DNA from: Thermosyntropha sp.
GTDB taxonomy: Bacteria; Bacillota; Syntrophomonadia; Syntrophomonadales; Syntrophomonadaceae
Assembly (NCBI RefSeq): GCF_017656155.1
Contig: NZ_JACDOH010000010.1
Coordinates: forward strand, 33,697 to 97,696
Direction of reading: 5' to 3'
DNA length: 64,000 nucleotides
Position 1 is the first letter of the stretch. Every line of letters begins with the position of its first letter. This document shows, piece after piece, positions 10,442 through 19,346 of this stretch. Below the pieces are notes generated by a model. It did not search any database and was not told where the DNA came from. It saw only the letters and a list, made by a program, of their open reading frames with translations. Position numbers and translations under genes: made by a program.

Positions 10442-10470
10442 TAAAAAAAGTGCGGGTTTTCAACCCGCCA
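10442..10470 (-). terminator. Terminator after nadC
   Basis: On the minus strand GCGGGTT and AACCCGC form a stem with a GAAA-like loop, followed by seven T. Strong intrinsic terminator closing the nad genes. Confidence 0.88.
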
Positions 10471-10517
10471 ATAATAAAATTTATATAAAGGTTTTAAGCT
10501 TGGAGCTAAAACAAAGC

Positions 10518-11351
10518 CTAAAGCATAAGATTAAAGCTTATATCCAAGCTTGCGGCCGAATGGGTTATAGCCCCGCACGATATAAAATCTACCCCGGTTT
10601 TGGCTACTTCCAGAATATTATCCTCAGTGATCCCTCCGGAAGCTTCTAGGAGAGCCTTTCCTTTTGCCATCTCAACCGCCTGTCTCATCATATCCAGGCT
10701 CATATTATCCAGCATTATAATATCCGCCTGAGCAGCCAAAGCTTCTTCAAGCTGTTCCAAATTTTCTACTTCCACCTCAATTTTCACGGTATGAGGCACC
10801 TTGCGGCGAACTTCAGTAACCGCCTTTTGAATTCCTCCCGCTGCCTTGATGTGATTATCTTTTATCATAACCCCGTCATAAAGGCCAAACCGGTGATTAC
10901 AGCCTCCCCCTACGGTTACCGCATACTTTTCCAAAAACCTGAGTCCCGGAGTAGTCTTTCGGGTATCTACCAAAACAGCTTTGTAATACCTTATTATTTC
11001 CGCCATCCTATAAGTCTTAGTAGCTATACCTGATAAACGCTGCAGAAAATTTAATGCCAACCTTTCCCCGGTCAAAAGTGTTCTAGTCTTTCCCCTGACC
11101 CGCGCAATTACATCTCCTTTAGCAATAAAATCTCCATCCTGCTTCAAGCCTTCAAAAACTATATTTTTATCTAAATAGCTGAAAACCGCTCGACAAACTT
11201 CGATTCCAGCTAAAATCCCGTCTGTTTTCGCAATAAATTCTCCACAAGACTGGTGTTCATCTGAAATCAAACTTTCCGTAGTTATGTCGCCATGTCCTAT
11301 ATCTTCCTCTAACGCCCGTTTTATGAGGTCCTCCAGCCACAAATGATTCAC
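10518..11351 (-). CDS. nadC: Nicotinate-nucleotide diphosphorylase (quinolinate phosphoribosyltransferase)
   Basis: Converts quinolinate and PRPP to nicotinate mononucleotide, the third step of NAD synthesis from aspartate. It is 277 residues, the normal length. Landmarks are EEDIGHGDITTESL (15-28), GERLALNFLQRLSGIAT, VDTRKTTPGLRFLEKYAV and the C-terminal EASGGITEDNI and DFISCGAITHSA. The GTG at 11351 has GGAGG seven bases upstream. A palindromic repeat unit fills the gap to nadB and may affect how far transcripts extend. Confidence 0.96.
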   Translation of the reverse strand: MNHLWLEDLIKRALEEDIGHGDITTESLISDEHQSCGEFIAKTDGILAGIEVCRAVFSYLDKNIVFEGLKQDGDFIAKGDVIARVRGKTRTLLTGERLALNFLQRLSGIATKTYRMAEIIRYYKAVLVDTRKTTPGLRFLEKYAVTVGGGCNHRFGLYDGVMIKDNHIKAAGGIQKAVTEVRRKVPHTVKIEVEVENLEQLEEALAAQADIIMLDNMSLDMMRQAVEMAKGKALLEASGGITEDNILEVAKTGVDFISCGAITHSAASLDISFNLML

Positions 11352-11384
11352 CTCAAATCCTCCCTTATTTTAAAAAACATTTTA

Positions 11385-11484
11385 TTTCGAAACGAAATTC
11401 TTTTTAATTTGGGGACGGTTTTCAAGTTAAAAACTATTTCGAATATGAAATACTTTTTAATTTCGGAACCGTCCCCAAGTTAAA
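11385..11484. repeat. Dispersed palindromic repeat, copy A (nadB-nadC gap)
   Basis: Contains TTTCGAAACGAAA, GGGGACGGTT (11411-11420), TTTCGAATATGAAA and AACCGTCCCC (11467-11476). The two ten-base blocks are exact inverted copies and flank AT-rich arms that also pair, so the unit can fold into a long hairpin. The same parts recur at four other loci in this window. Confidence 0.85.
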
Positions 11485-11485
11485 A

Positions 11486-13087
11486 TTAGCAGTTGGTGAA
11501 AGTGGTATGTTTGAGCCATTTTATGTCGTCACGGTTCGGATAATCGCTGCGGTAGTGTCCGCCGCGACTTTCTTTGCGCCACAGGGCGGCTAATATCACT
11601 ATATGGGCAATGGTCAAAAGGTTTACAGTTTCGTAATATTCTACTATATTATCTCCCATGGTAAGTTTTTGCCACAGCTCCTCTACCTTACGATGGGCAT
11701 CTTTAAGTCCTCTTTCGTTCCTTATTATCCCTACATTTTCCCACATTATGTTCTGCAAGGCTTTTTTAGCTTCAGAAGGTTCAATTCCTCTTTTAGCCGG
11801 CTTCAAAACTAAATCATCGTTTATAGCTGCAACTATCTCTTCCGGCTTGACGTGTCTGCGATACATAATTTCCTCGGCATTATCTATAATACGGTGGCCA
11901 AATACAATTCCTTCCAAAAGTGAATTGCTGGCCAATCGGTTGGCTCCGTGCACTCCCGTGCAAGCAGTTTCCCCACAGGCATATAAGCCAGATATGCCGG
12001 TTTGTCCCATGGTATCAGTGACTATTCCTCCCATAACATAATGGGCAGCCGGAGAAACCGGCACCCTTTCTTTTTCCAAATCTATACCTTTTTCTTTTAA
12101 AGTCCGATATATGTTGGGAAAACGGTTTTTTACATCCGGAATAGAGCGCATATCTAAATAGACATATTCGCTGCTCTCCGCCATCATTTCGCTTAAAATA
12201 GCCCGGGCTACTATATCGCGGGGAGCCAAATCTTTTAAGGGATGATATTTTTTCATAAAAGCTTCACCTTTACAGTTGTAAAGAACGCCTCCTTCTCCCC
12301 GAACTGCCTCGGATATAAGAAATCGCTGGGTATCGCGGCTGAACATGACGGTAGGATGAAACTGAATAAATTCCAGGTCGCCAAGTCGACAGCCGGCCCG
12401 AAAAGCGGCTGCCATTCCGTCACCTGTTGCCACCCCGGGATTAGTTGTATATTTGTAAAGCTGCCCGACTCCTCCCGTAGCTATTACCACAGCTCTGGCT
12501 AAGTATATTATGTTCTGTTTTAAATTAAGGTCATATACTAATGCTCCGTAAACCTCTTTAAAACCAGCATCAGTAAGTATATCTATGAGAAAAACATTCT
12601 CTTTTATTTTTATATCCGGATTTTCCTGACATTTCTCGGCCAAAGCGCTGCGAATAGCCTCCCCAGTTGCATCAGCCGCATGCAGGATGCGCGGTTTGCT
12701 GTGTGCACCTTCCCTGGTCAGCGATATGCTGCCATCTTTCATATCAAAAGTAGCGCCCATATCAATAAGCTCTTTTACCCGCTCCGGCCCTTCCCGGACT
12801 AAAACATCAACTGCTTCTATATTGCATAAACCGGCTCCGGCCTCTAAAGTATCTTCTAGATGTAAAAAAGGGGAATCTTCTTCATGGACTGCCGCCGCAA
12901 TTCCCCCCTGAGCCAAGCCGGTATTTGATTCATATATGCTCTTTTTTATAAGCACAGTAACTTCTCCATGAGAAGCCGCTTTAAGCGCAGTAAAAAGCCC
13001 GGCAATTCCTCCGCCGATAATAAGAAAATCAGTTTTCACAACTGGAGTCTCTTTTGTCCATCCGCTTATATACCTTAATATATCCAT
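11486..13087 (-). CDS. nadB: L-aspartate oxidase
   Basis: A flavoenzyme that oxidises aspartate to iminoaspartate, which NadA condenses to quinolinate. At 533 residues it is full length. It shows the FAD dinucleotide fold (FLIIGGGIAGLFTALKAA, about 22-39), the family segments NTGLAQGGIAAAV and VIATGGVGQLYKYTTNPG, the active-site region FIQFHPTVMFS, and a second FAD contact ACGETACTGVHGANRLASNS. It is followed by a C-terminal helical domain. An anaerobe would need fumarate rather than oxygen as acceptor. It starts ten bases after nadA. Confidence 0.96.
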   Translation of the reverse strand: MDILRYISGWTKETPVVKTDFLIIGGGIAGLFTALKAASHGEVTVLIKKSIYESNTGLAQGGIAAAVHEEDSPFLHLEDTLEAGAGLCNIEAVDVLVREGPERVKELIDMGATFDMKDGSISLTREGAHSKPRILHAADATGEAIRSALAEKCQENPDIKIKENVFLIDILTDAGFKEVYGALVYDLNLKQNIIYLARAVVIATGGVGQLYKYTTNPGVATGDGMAAAFRAGCRLGDLEFIQFHPTVMFSRDTQRFLISEAVRGEGGVLYNCKGEAFMKKYHPLKDLAPRDIVARAILSEMMAESSEYVYLDMRSIPDVKNRFPNIYRTLKEKGIDLEKERVPVSPAAHYVMGGIVTDTMGQTGISGLYACGETACTGVHGANRLASNSLLEGIVFGHRIIDNAEEIMYRRHVKPEEIVAAINDDLVLKPAKRGIEPSEAKKALQNIMWENVGIIRNERGLKDAHRKVEELWQKLTMGDNIVEYYETVNLLTIAHIVILAALWRKESRGGHYRSDYPNRDDIKWLKHTTFTNC

Positions 13088-13096
13088 AATCCATCC

Positions 13097-14005
13097 TTAC
13101 CCTAATGCAATCATTCTCTCTAAAGCATGACTCGCCTTTTTCCTTATGTCTTCCGAAATTTCAACTTCATACTGTCTTTTTTCTAGAGCCAAGGCTAAAT
13201 TTTCTAAGGTTATTGTTTTCATATCATGGCAGATAAAATTATTCCTGGCCAGATAAAATGTCTTATCAGGACAGTTTTTAGTTAAGGTATATAAAAATCC
13301 TTCTTCAGTCCCAATAATAAATTCTCTATCCTTGCTCTCCTTAACATATTTTAAAATGCCGGCAGTAGATCTTACCGCATCAGCCATAGCCGTAACCTCG
13401 GGCGGACATTCGGGGTGTACCACTATTTTAGCCTCAGGATGTTTTTTCTTCTGTTCTTCAATCTCTTCTGAGGTTACTACATCATGAACAGGACAAAATC
13501 CTTCCCACAATATGATTTTTCTTCCTGTCTGCCCTGCAACATATGCTCCTAAATTCCGGTCAGGCACAAATATTATCTCAGTCCCTTCTGGAATAGAGTT
13601 TACTACCTGAACCGCATTGGAAGATGTGCAGCATATGTCGCTTTCAGCCTTTACTTCGGCTGAAGAGTTTACATAACATACAACTCTAGCATCTTTATGC
13701 TTTTCCTTCATCTTTCGAAGCTTATCAGCCGTTACCATATCAGCCATAGGGCAACCGGCTTTCACCTCTGGAATAAGCACCGTTTTGGAAGGATTCAAAA
13801 TCTTGGCACTTTCTGCCATAAAATGAACCCCGCAGCAAACTATAACCTCTGCATCAGTTTCGGCCGCTTTACGGGCAAGCTGCAGGGAATCTCCTACAAA
13901 ATCCGCATTATCCTGTATTTCCGGCAATTGATAATAGTGAGCCAGAATTACTGCATTCAGTTCTTTTTTTCTTGCCGCTATATATTTAACCAGGTCACTT
14001 GTCAT
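13097..14005 (-). CDS. nadA: Quinolinate synthase
   Basis: A [4Fe-4S] enzyme that condenses iminoaspartate with dihydroxyacetone phosphate to quinolinate. It is 302 residues, the short NadA type. The three cluster cysteines expected from the Thermotoga enzyme align with C85 (AGCPMAD), C171 (GFCPVHD) and C259 (FICHDM). HYYQLPEIQDNADFVGDSL (23-41) binds substrate. The ATG has GGAGG upstream. It follows panD by 15 bases, so the pan and nad genes may be one transcript. Both pathways use aspartate. Confidence 0.96.
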   Translation of the reverse strand: MTSDLVKYIAARKKELNAVILAHYYQLPEIQDNADFVGDSLQLARKAAETDAEVIVCCGVHFMAESAKILNPSKTVLIPEVKAGCPMADMVTADKLRKMKEKHKDARVVCYVNSSAEVKAESDICCTSSNAVQVVNSIPEGTEIIFVPDRNLGAYVAGQTGRKIILWEGFCPVHDVVTSEEIEEQKKKHPEAKIVVHPECPPEVTAMADAVRSTAGILKYVKESKDREFIIGTEEGFLYTLTKNCPDKTFYLARNNFICHDMKTITLENLALALEKRQYEVEISEDIRKKASHALERMIALG

Positions 14006-14020
14006 TAAAATTTCTGCCTC

Positions 14021-14392
14021 CTATTCATAATTTCCTAGACAAACTTTCTCAATCTGGTTCTTTTCATTTACATAAACCAGTTTAGGCTTATATTCTTTGC
14101 ATTCTTTATCATCTACTACTGCATAAGTAAGAATTATAACTATATCTCCTTTCTGCACTAAACGGGCAGCCGCTCCGTTAAGACAGATAGTCCCTGAACC
14201 CCGTTCTCCCTCTATAACATATGTTTCAAACCGGGCTCCGTTGTTGTTATTTACCACTGCAACCTTCTCATTGGGTAGAATATCTGCTGCTTCCATCAAT
14301 ATCGGGTCAATAGTTATACTGCCAACATAGTTAAGGTCAGCATCAGTAACTACCGCCCGGTGAATTTTTGATTTCAGCATATATCGAAACAT
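14021..14392 (-). CDS. panD: Aspartate 1-decarboxylase (pyruvoyl type)
   Basis: Makes beta-alanine for pantothenate. The 123-residue proenzyme carries the self-cleavage site Gly24-Ser25 in NYVGSITID, so Ser25 becomes the pyruvoyl group. Lys9 (KSKIHRA) and the [13 protein letters not shown] and [17 protein letters not shown] segments are conserved. It lies 3 bases after panC, in the order panB-panC-panD, and just upstream of nadA. Confidence 0.97.
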   Translation of the reverse strand: MFRYMLKSKIHRAVVTDADLNYVGSITIDPILMEAADILPNEKVAVVNNNNGARFETYVIEGERGSGTICLNGAAARLVQKGDIVIILTYAVVDDKECKEYKPKLVYVNEKNQIEKVCLGNYE

Positions 14393-14395
14393 TTT

Positions 14396-15244
14396 TTACA
14401 CCTCCACCAACAGGTTGTCTATAAGCCTGGTCTTCCCTATCCTGACCGCCAGGGCAACAAGAACTCTCCCTTCAATTTTATCAATGTAAGCCAAATCTTC
14501 AGCCCTTACTATCTCAATATAGTCAATCTCTGCCCGCGGCCTTGATTTTATCATTTCTTCCATCTCCCGTTTTATACGGGGGACATCCCTCTCACCTGAT
14601 TTTATAAGCTTTAAAGCATGCTGTAAAGACTGATATAAAACTAAGGCTTCCCTTCTTTCTTCCGGGGCAAGATAAACATTGCGCGAACTCATAGCCAGTC
14701 CATCTTCTTCCCGGACAATAGGAACCCTCACTATCTCTATCGGGAAATTGAGCTCCCTTGCCATCTTCTCAATTATTGTAACCTGCTGGGCATCTTTCTG
14801 CCCAAAAAAAGCATAATCAGGCAGGCAGATATTAAAAAGCTTGCTCACTACCGTGGTTACTCCCCTGAAATGTCCGGGACGCGAAGCACCACACATTTTA
14901 GAAGTTATTTCTCCCTCAACTTCAACAAAAGTGCTGTATCCTTCAGGATACATTTCCCTAACCGATGGGGCAAATAGTATATCTGCCTTTTCCTCGGTTA
15001 ACAGCTCAATATCCCGCCCCAAATCGCGGGGATATATGTCATAATCTTCCCCTTTCCCGAACTGGATAGGGTTTACAAAAATACTCACTATAACTGTGTC
15101 GCATCTTTTTTTGGCTTCCCTGACTAAAGACAGGTGCCCTTCGTGCAAATACCCCATGGTAGGAACAAGTCCTATAATTTTGCCCGCCCTTTTATAGTCA
15201 AGACATATCCTTTGTATTTCACTTATGTTTTTTACTACCTTCAT
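14396..15244 (-). CDS. panC: Pantothenate synthetase
   Basis: Joins pantoate and beta-alanine with ATP to form pantothenate. Landmarks are the HIGH-like motif in PTMGYLHEGHLSLVR, FVNPIQFGKGEDYDIYPRD, FGQKDAQQVTII and the KMSKS-like loop region GLAMSSRNVYL. I chose the ATG at 15244 (MKVVKNISEIQ, GGGGAA upstream), which gives about 282 residues. A longer frame to 15289 would overlap panB and lacks a good ribosome site. Confidence 0.96.
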   Translation of the reverse strand: MKVVKNISEIQRICLDYKRAGKIIGLVPTMGYLHEGHLSLVREAKKRCDTVIVSIFVNPIQFGKGEDYDIYPRDLGRDIELLTEEKADILFAPSVREMYPEGYSTFVEVEGEITSKMCGASRPGHFRGVTTVVSKLFNICLPDYAFFGQKDAQQVTIIEKMARELNFPIEIVRVPIVREEDGLAMSSRNVYLAPEERREALVLYQSLQHALKLIKSGERDVPRIKREMEEMIKSRPRAEIDYIEIVRAEDLAYIDKIEGRVLVALAVRIGKTRLIDNLLVEV

Positions 15245-15260
15245 GCGTTTTTCCCCGATT

Positions 15261-16091
15261 TTAATATAGTTTTTCCAAAACATCATCACTCATATTAAAA
15301 CTGTGTTCTTTCCCCGGAAAAACCCCGGCTTCTACTTCTGCCTTATAATTAAGCAGTGCCTCCCTGATAACAGGTTCAAGGTTGGCATATTTTTTTACAA
15401 ATTTAGGTATATGTCCTTTAAACATTCCCAGCATGTCATTTATCACTAAAACCTGTCCATCACAGTAAGGTCCTGCTCCTATACCGATAGTTGGTACAGA
15501 AACTTCTTCGGTAATCTTTTTAGCCAAAGGAGTCGGTACGCATTCCAAAACTATAGAAAAAACTCCGGCCTTTTCCAAAGCTTTTGCATCCTCAATAAGC
15601 ATTCTGGCTGTTTCTAAATCTTTTCCCTGAACCTTGAAACCTCCCAGCTGGTTTACCGACTGGGGAGTAAGACCGATATGTCCCATTACCGGAATTTGAG
15701 CATCTAAAATAGCCTTTATTGTCCCAACCCTTTCTTTTCCCCCTTCCAGTTTAACCGCATGCGCTCCTGCCTCCTGTATAAACCGTCCTGCATTGCGCAC
15801 TGCTTCCTCCCTGGAAATATGATAGGAAAGAAAAGGCATATCACCTACTACCATAACATTTTTTACCGCCCTGCTCACCGCCCGGGTATGATGGAGCATA
15901 TCTTCCATAGTAACCGATAAGGTGTTTTCATATCCCAGGACTACCATTCCGAGCGAATCCCCTACCAGAATCATATCTATTCCAGCTTCATCCACCATAG
16001 CCGCAGTAGCATAATCATAAGAAGTCAGCATGGTAATTTTCTCGCCTTTTTCCTTCTTAGCTTTCAATGTTGCCGTAGTTACCTTTCCCAT
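15261..16091 (-). CDS. panB: 3-methyl-2-oxobutanoate hydroxymethyltransferase
   Basis: First step of pantoate synthesis: transfers a hydroxymethyl group from methylene-THF to ketoisovalerate. The barrel motifs [36 protein letters not shown] and VKLEGGKE are present, and the C-terminal [20 protein letters not shown] completes the active site. The ATG at 16091 has AAGGAG eight bases upstream and gives 276 residues. A GTG at 16100 is less likely. Its folate cofactor links it to the folKBP genes just upstream. Confidence 0.96.
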   Translation of the reverse strand: MGKVTTATLKAKKEKGEKITMLTSYDYATAAMVDEAGIDMILVGDSLGMVVLGYENTLSVTMEDMLHHTRAVSRAVKNVMVVGDMPFLSYHISREEAVRNAGRFIQEAGAHAVKLEGGKERVGTIKAILDAQIPVMGHIGLTPQSVNQLGGFKVQGKDLETARMLIEDAKALEKAGVFSIVLECVPTPLAKKITEEVSVPTIGIGAGPYCDGQVLVINDMLGMFKGHIPKFVKKYANLEPVIREALLNYKAEVEAGVFPGKEHSFNMSDDVLEKLY

Positions 16092-16109
16092 ATTATCCAC
16101 TCCTTTACA

Positions 16110-16140
16110 CTATGCTGGTAAAAATCATCATCCAGCATAG
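16110..16140 (-). other. Intercistronic hairpin between the DUF2520 gene and panB
   Basis: On the minus strand CTATGCTGG pairs with CCAGCATAG across a 13-base loop, ending just before the panB ribosome site. No T-tract follows, so it is more likely an mRNA processing or stability element than a terminator. Confidence 0.4.
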
Positions 16141-16143
16141 ATT

Positions 16144-17043
16144 CTAACTAGTGGATACTGCCCGCATAAGCTCTTTTTTGAAAAGATGTCTGAACTCTTC
16201 CAATATTTCTTCATCAATACTTCCTTTTTCTAAGGCAATATGAGCAGTAAACATTCCTAAAAGGCTATACAGTTTCATCAGCTCTGAAGGCAAGGCTTCT
16301 TCCATACAGCTGAGATGTCTTAAAACCGTGGAAACATCTCCTCTTGCAATAGGTCCGGTAAGTGCTTTAGGTATTCCAATCTTTTCTATGTTGTTTACAG
16401 TTCCATTTATTAAGGGCATTAAAGCTTTGACAGCCATATTTTTTGGTATTCCTGTAGTTTCTAAAAGCTTTACCCCGAAATCAACCAGAGTAACCAGATA
16501 ATTGGAAACTACACAGGCTCCTGCATGGTATAAAGGTTTTGCTTCGCGGCTTATGAAAAAATACTCTCCATGCATTGCTTCCACGATATCTACCGCCACA
16601 TCATAAGCATCCTTGTCCCCCTCTATGCTGAATACCGAACCAGGTAATATTTCGATAGCCCGGTCGGGACTGGCAAATGACTGAATAGGATGAACAGATA
16701 GGACTCGCGATCCAAAAACCTTAGCCCGATCTAAAATTTCTGAAGACTGGGCTCCGCTCATATGCAGGACAATCTGTTCTTCATAAAAAGCCCGCGAATC
16801 AGCTAAACGATCTACTACCCCTTTTATTGCCGAATCCGAAGTAGTTATAAAAAGAACATCTGATAAACGGGAAACTTCTTCCGGAGAAGTCAGGGTTATA
16901 CATCCGGTTCTTTCAGCAAGCTGCCATGTAGCTTCGGGTTTTATATCATAAACACCCGTAACCTCATAGCCTTTCTCGCTTAAAACAACCCCAACCGCTG
17001 TCCCTACCACTCCCGCTCCAATAATTCCGATAGTCTTACGCAT
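16144..17043 (-). CDS. Rossmann-like/DUF2520 oxidoreductase, candidate ketopantoate reductase
   Basis: A 299-residue protein with an N-terminal NAD(P) fold (IGIIGAGVVGTAVGVVLSEKGYEVTGVYD, summarised by GxGxxG at residues 8-13) and a C-terminal helical DUF2520 domain with conserved HPIQSFA, KPLYHAGACVVSNYLV and GPIARGD. It stands directly upstream of panB-panC-panD, and no panE is present in the window. From memory, related proteins called PanG reduce ketopantoate to pantoate, which would complete the pathway here. That role is inferred from context; a different substrate is possible. Confidence 0.75.
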   Translation of the reverse strand: MRKTIGIIGAGVVGTAVGVVLSEKGYEVTGVYDIKPEATWQLAERTGCITLTSPEEVSRLSDVLFITTSDSAIKGVVDRLADSRAFYEEQIVLHMSGAQSSEILDRAKVFGSRVLSVHPIQSFASPDRAIEILPGSVFSIEGDKDAYDVAVDIVEAMHGEYFFISREAKPLYHAGACVVSNYLVTLVDFGVKLLETTGIPKNMAVKALMPLINGTVNNIEKIGIPKALTGPIARGDVSTVLRHLSCMEEALPSELMKLYSLLGMFTAHIALEKGSIDEEILEEFRHLFKKELMRAVSTS

Positions 17044-17159
17044 AATCTACCCCCCCTGACATAAAACAGGCTGGACCCTGTTTTAAAACGCATTTTACCG
17101 TCTCGTTTCTCTTAAAATACAAGCGGAATGCTTAAAATAGGTCGTCCCGCGGGAGAATA

Positions 17160-17654
17160 TTAAATTTTCCTTATATCCTCCATCTTTTCAATCGTCAACG
17201 CCTTAGCCAACACCTCCCCAATTTTTGCCCCATCATCAGGAAACACCAACTCCGGTCTGATTTCAATAAGGGGCACCAAGACAAACAACCTCTCACGCAT
17301 GTAGGGATGAGGAACCTTAAGTTCCTCAAAATCCATCACTTCTTCCCCATACAAAAGAATATCGATATCTATATTTCTAGGGCCCCACTTTTCCTTGCGC
17401 TCCCGGCCCATTTTAATTTCTATTTCCTGCAGCTTTTTTAACAAATCAAGCGGAGGAATATCAGTCTCAATCTCAATTACCTGATTTAAAAACTCCTCCT
17501 GATCAGTTTTTCCCCACGGTGCAGTAGCATAAAGCGAAGAAATTCCGGTTAATTCTATGCCTTCTATTTCCTGTATGTTTTTTATGGCATTTTCTAAATT
17601 TCCCTTTTTATTGCCCAAGTTGGTTCCTAACCCTAAGTAAACTCTTTTTTTCAT
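17160..17654 (-). CDS. folK: 2-amino-4-hydroxy-6-hydroxymethyldihydropteridine pyrophosphokinase
   Basis: Transfers pyrophosphate from ATP to the pterin alcohol, the step before DHPS. It is 164 residues, normal for HPPK. Family segments are YLGLGTNLGNKKGNLENAI (5-23), the metal-site motif RNIDIDILLYG near residue 93 and VPHPYMRERLFVLVPL near residue 113. It is third in folP-folB-folK. An AT-rich gap of about 88 bases separates it from folB, larger than other gaps in the operon. Confidence 0.95.
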   Translation of the reverse strand: MKKRVYLGLGTNLGNKKGNLENAIKNIQEIEGIELTGISSLYATAPWGKTDQEEFLNQVIEIETDIPPLDLLKKLQEIEIKMGRERKEKWGPRNIDIDILLYGEEVMDFEELKVPHPYMRERLFVLVPLIEIRPELVFPDDGAKIGEVLAKALTIEKMEDIRKI

Positions 17655-17742
17655 ATTATAAACGCTTCCTTTAATTTAGCATATAGATTTATTTTAAGAA
17701 AAAATATTTTTTTCTTGCATATTATAATAAAAAATTATTTTC

Positions 17743-18117
17743 TTAATTTTTTGCTAATTCAGATTTTTGGCGATAAATCTGCACTGCAAAGTAGTCAAAA
17801 TCGCCTTTAACTGGTGCATCAGGTTTATAAACCGTTACTTCTACCGCCTCCAAGGGAAAACGGTTTAAAACCTCTTCAGCCACCTTCTCGGCTAATGCCT
17901 CAATCAAGTCAAAAGATTTGCCTTCCACTATTTCTTTTACTGTGCAATAAACTTCATCATAGCTTACAGTCAGTTTCAAATCATCATTTTTTCCAGCCAA
18001 ACCTAAATCTCTATACATAATAACATCCAGCTTAAATCTCTGTGGGTTTATCTTTTCCTCGGGAAAAACCCCATGGCAAGCAGTAAAGGTTAAACCTTTA
18101 GCTATGATCTTATCCAT
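17743..18117 (-). CDS. folB: Dihydroneopterin aldolase
   Basis: Cleaves dihydroneopterin to the pterin alcohol used by FolK. It is about 124 residues, normal for FolB. It opens with DKIIAKGLTFTACHGVFPEE and carries the tunnelling-fold segment FDLIEALAEKVAEEVL with the conserved substrate glutamate, then VTVYKPDAPVKG. The ATG at 18117 overlaps the folP stop by eight bases (ATGGATAA), which points to translational coupling. Confidence 0.95.
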   Translation of the reverse strand: MDKIIAKGLTFTACHGVFPEEKINPQRFKLDVIMYRDLGLAGKNDDLKLTVSYDEVYCTVKEIVEGKSFDLIEALAEKVAEEVLNRFPLEAVEVTVYKPDAPVKGDFDYFAVQIYRQKSELAKN

Positions 18118-19303
18118 TTTCCCGCACCACCGCATCGGTCATCAAAGCTGCCCGCTTCGTTTCTTTTACATCATGTACCCTCAATATATCAGCTCCGTTC
18201 ATAATCCCCATAACTGCTACCGCCAAACTTCCTTCCAGTCGCTCGTGGACTTCAAGGTTTAAGGTTTTTCCTATAAACGATTTGCGGGAAGCCCCCAGAA
18301 GAATAGGCCGCCCTAAACTCTTGAACTCCCACAGCCTTTTTACAATAATCCTGTTTTCTTCAACTGTTTTGCCAAACCCAATGCCGGGATCTATTATTAT
18401 TTTATTCCGACTCAAACCAGCTTCTTCTGCCTGTTGTATAGATTCCTTAAACTCCAAAACAATATCTGAAATCAAATCCTCGTAAGGCTCGCCCTGCCTC
18501 ATCTGCATACGGTTATGCATGATTATCACCGGTGCATTATACTCTACCAGAACCGGCAAAAGGCCAGGATCTAACTGAAATCTTCCGATATCGTTTATAA
18601 TATGGGCACCCAATTCCAAACATTCTCTAGCTACCCTCGCCCGAAAAGTATCTATTGAAATTATAAGGTCTTCTTTAACCAGTTCCTTTAGAACAGGAAT
18701 AACCCTTTGAAGCTCTTCTTCCTCTGATGCCATAACAGAGTTGGGACGGGAAGAGGCTCCTCCAATGTCAATTATATCTGCTCCTTCTTCTTTCATCTGC
18801 AAGGCTCTTTCTACCGCTGCCTTAGGGTCTATATACTTTCCTCCATCAGAAAAAGAATCCGGAGTAACATTTAATATTCCCATAATGATAGTTCTTTTTC
18901 CGAAATCCAGCGTTTTGCCCCCGTTAAGCTCCATGGTAAACTCACGGGGTTCTAAACCCTCTAAAATCTCTTCAATCTCTTCGGCTAATTGTTTTAAACC
19001 AAAAGGCTGAGCTTTTAATTTTTTTATAAGAAGCCGGTAATGTTTTAAAGTTCCCATAAGAAGGACGTCTGTGTGTCCCACGCTGGATAAAGCATCGCGT
19101 TTTACCGCAGCTTCTCCGCCTTTAGAAAGCATTTCCTGCTTTATTATATTAGCCGAGCGGCAAGGAATATTTTTAAGCTTTATACAGTGGAAAACCGCTT
19201 TAGGTTCCATATATGCATACCCTGCCCGGTCTACCCCTATGTCTTCTAAAAATCTTCTTGCTTCATCCCTGTTTTTTATTAATATAGCATGGTGTCCCTG
19301 CAA
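18110..19303 (-). CDS. folP: Dihydropteroate synthase with N-terminal extension
   Basis: Joins pterin pyrophosphate and p-aminobenzoate to give dihydropteroate. At 397 residues it is about 120 longer than Bacillus or E. coli FolP. Residues 1 to about 130 form an extra domain, and the DHPS barrel starts near MGILNVTPDSFSDGG. The ligand loop usually written GGESTRPG reads GGASSRPNS here. The phosphate site GASRKSFIGK is standard. The extension occurs in some clostridial relatives as I recall. Function as DHPS is very likely given folB and folK next to it. Confidence 0.92.
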   Translation of the reverse strand: MQGHHAILIKNRDEARRFLEDIGVDRAGYAYMEPKAVFHCIKLKNIPCRSANIIKQEMLSKGGEAAVKRDALSSVGHTDVLLMGTLKHYRLLIKKLKAQPFGLKQLAEEIEEILEGLEPREFTMELNGGKTLDFGKRTIIMGILNVTPDSFSDGGKYIDPKAAVERALQMKEEGADIIDIGGASSRPNSVMASEEEELQRVIPVLKELVKEDLIISIDTFRARVARECLELGAHIINDIGRFQLDPGLLPVLVEYNAPVIIMHNRMQMRQGEPYEDLISDIVLEFKESIQQAEEAGLSRNKIIIDPGIGFGKTVEENRIIVKRLWEFKSLGRPILLGASRKSFIGKTLNLEVHERLEGSLAVAVMGIMNGADILRVHDVKETKRAALMTDAVVRENG

Positions 19304-19346
19304 TTCAACTACCCCTTTGCTTCTTTTTATTGCTTCAGTTAGTTAA

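Noticed and set aside
17063..17084. Hairpin AAAACAGG/CCTGTTTT before the DUF2520 gene, considered as a terminator or riboswitch
   Set aside because: There is no T-tract after it and no conserved riboswitch core; too little to call.
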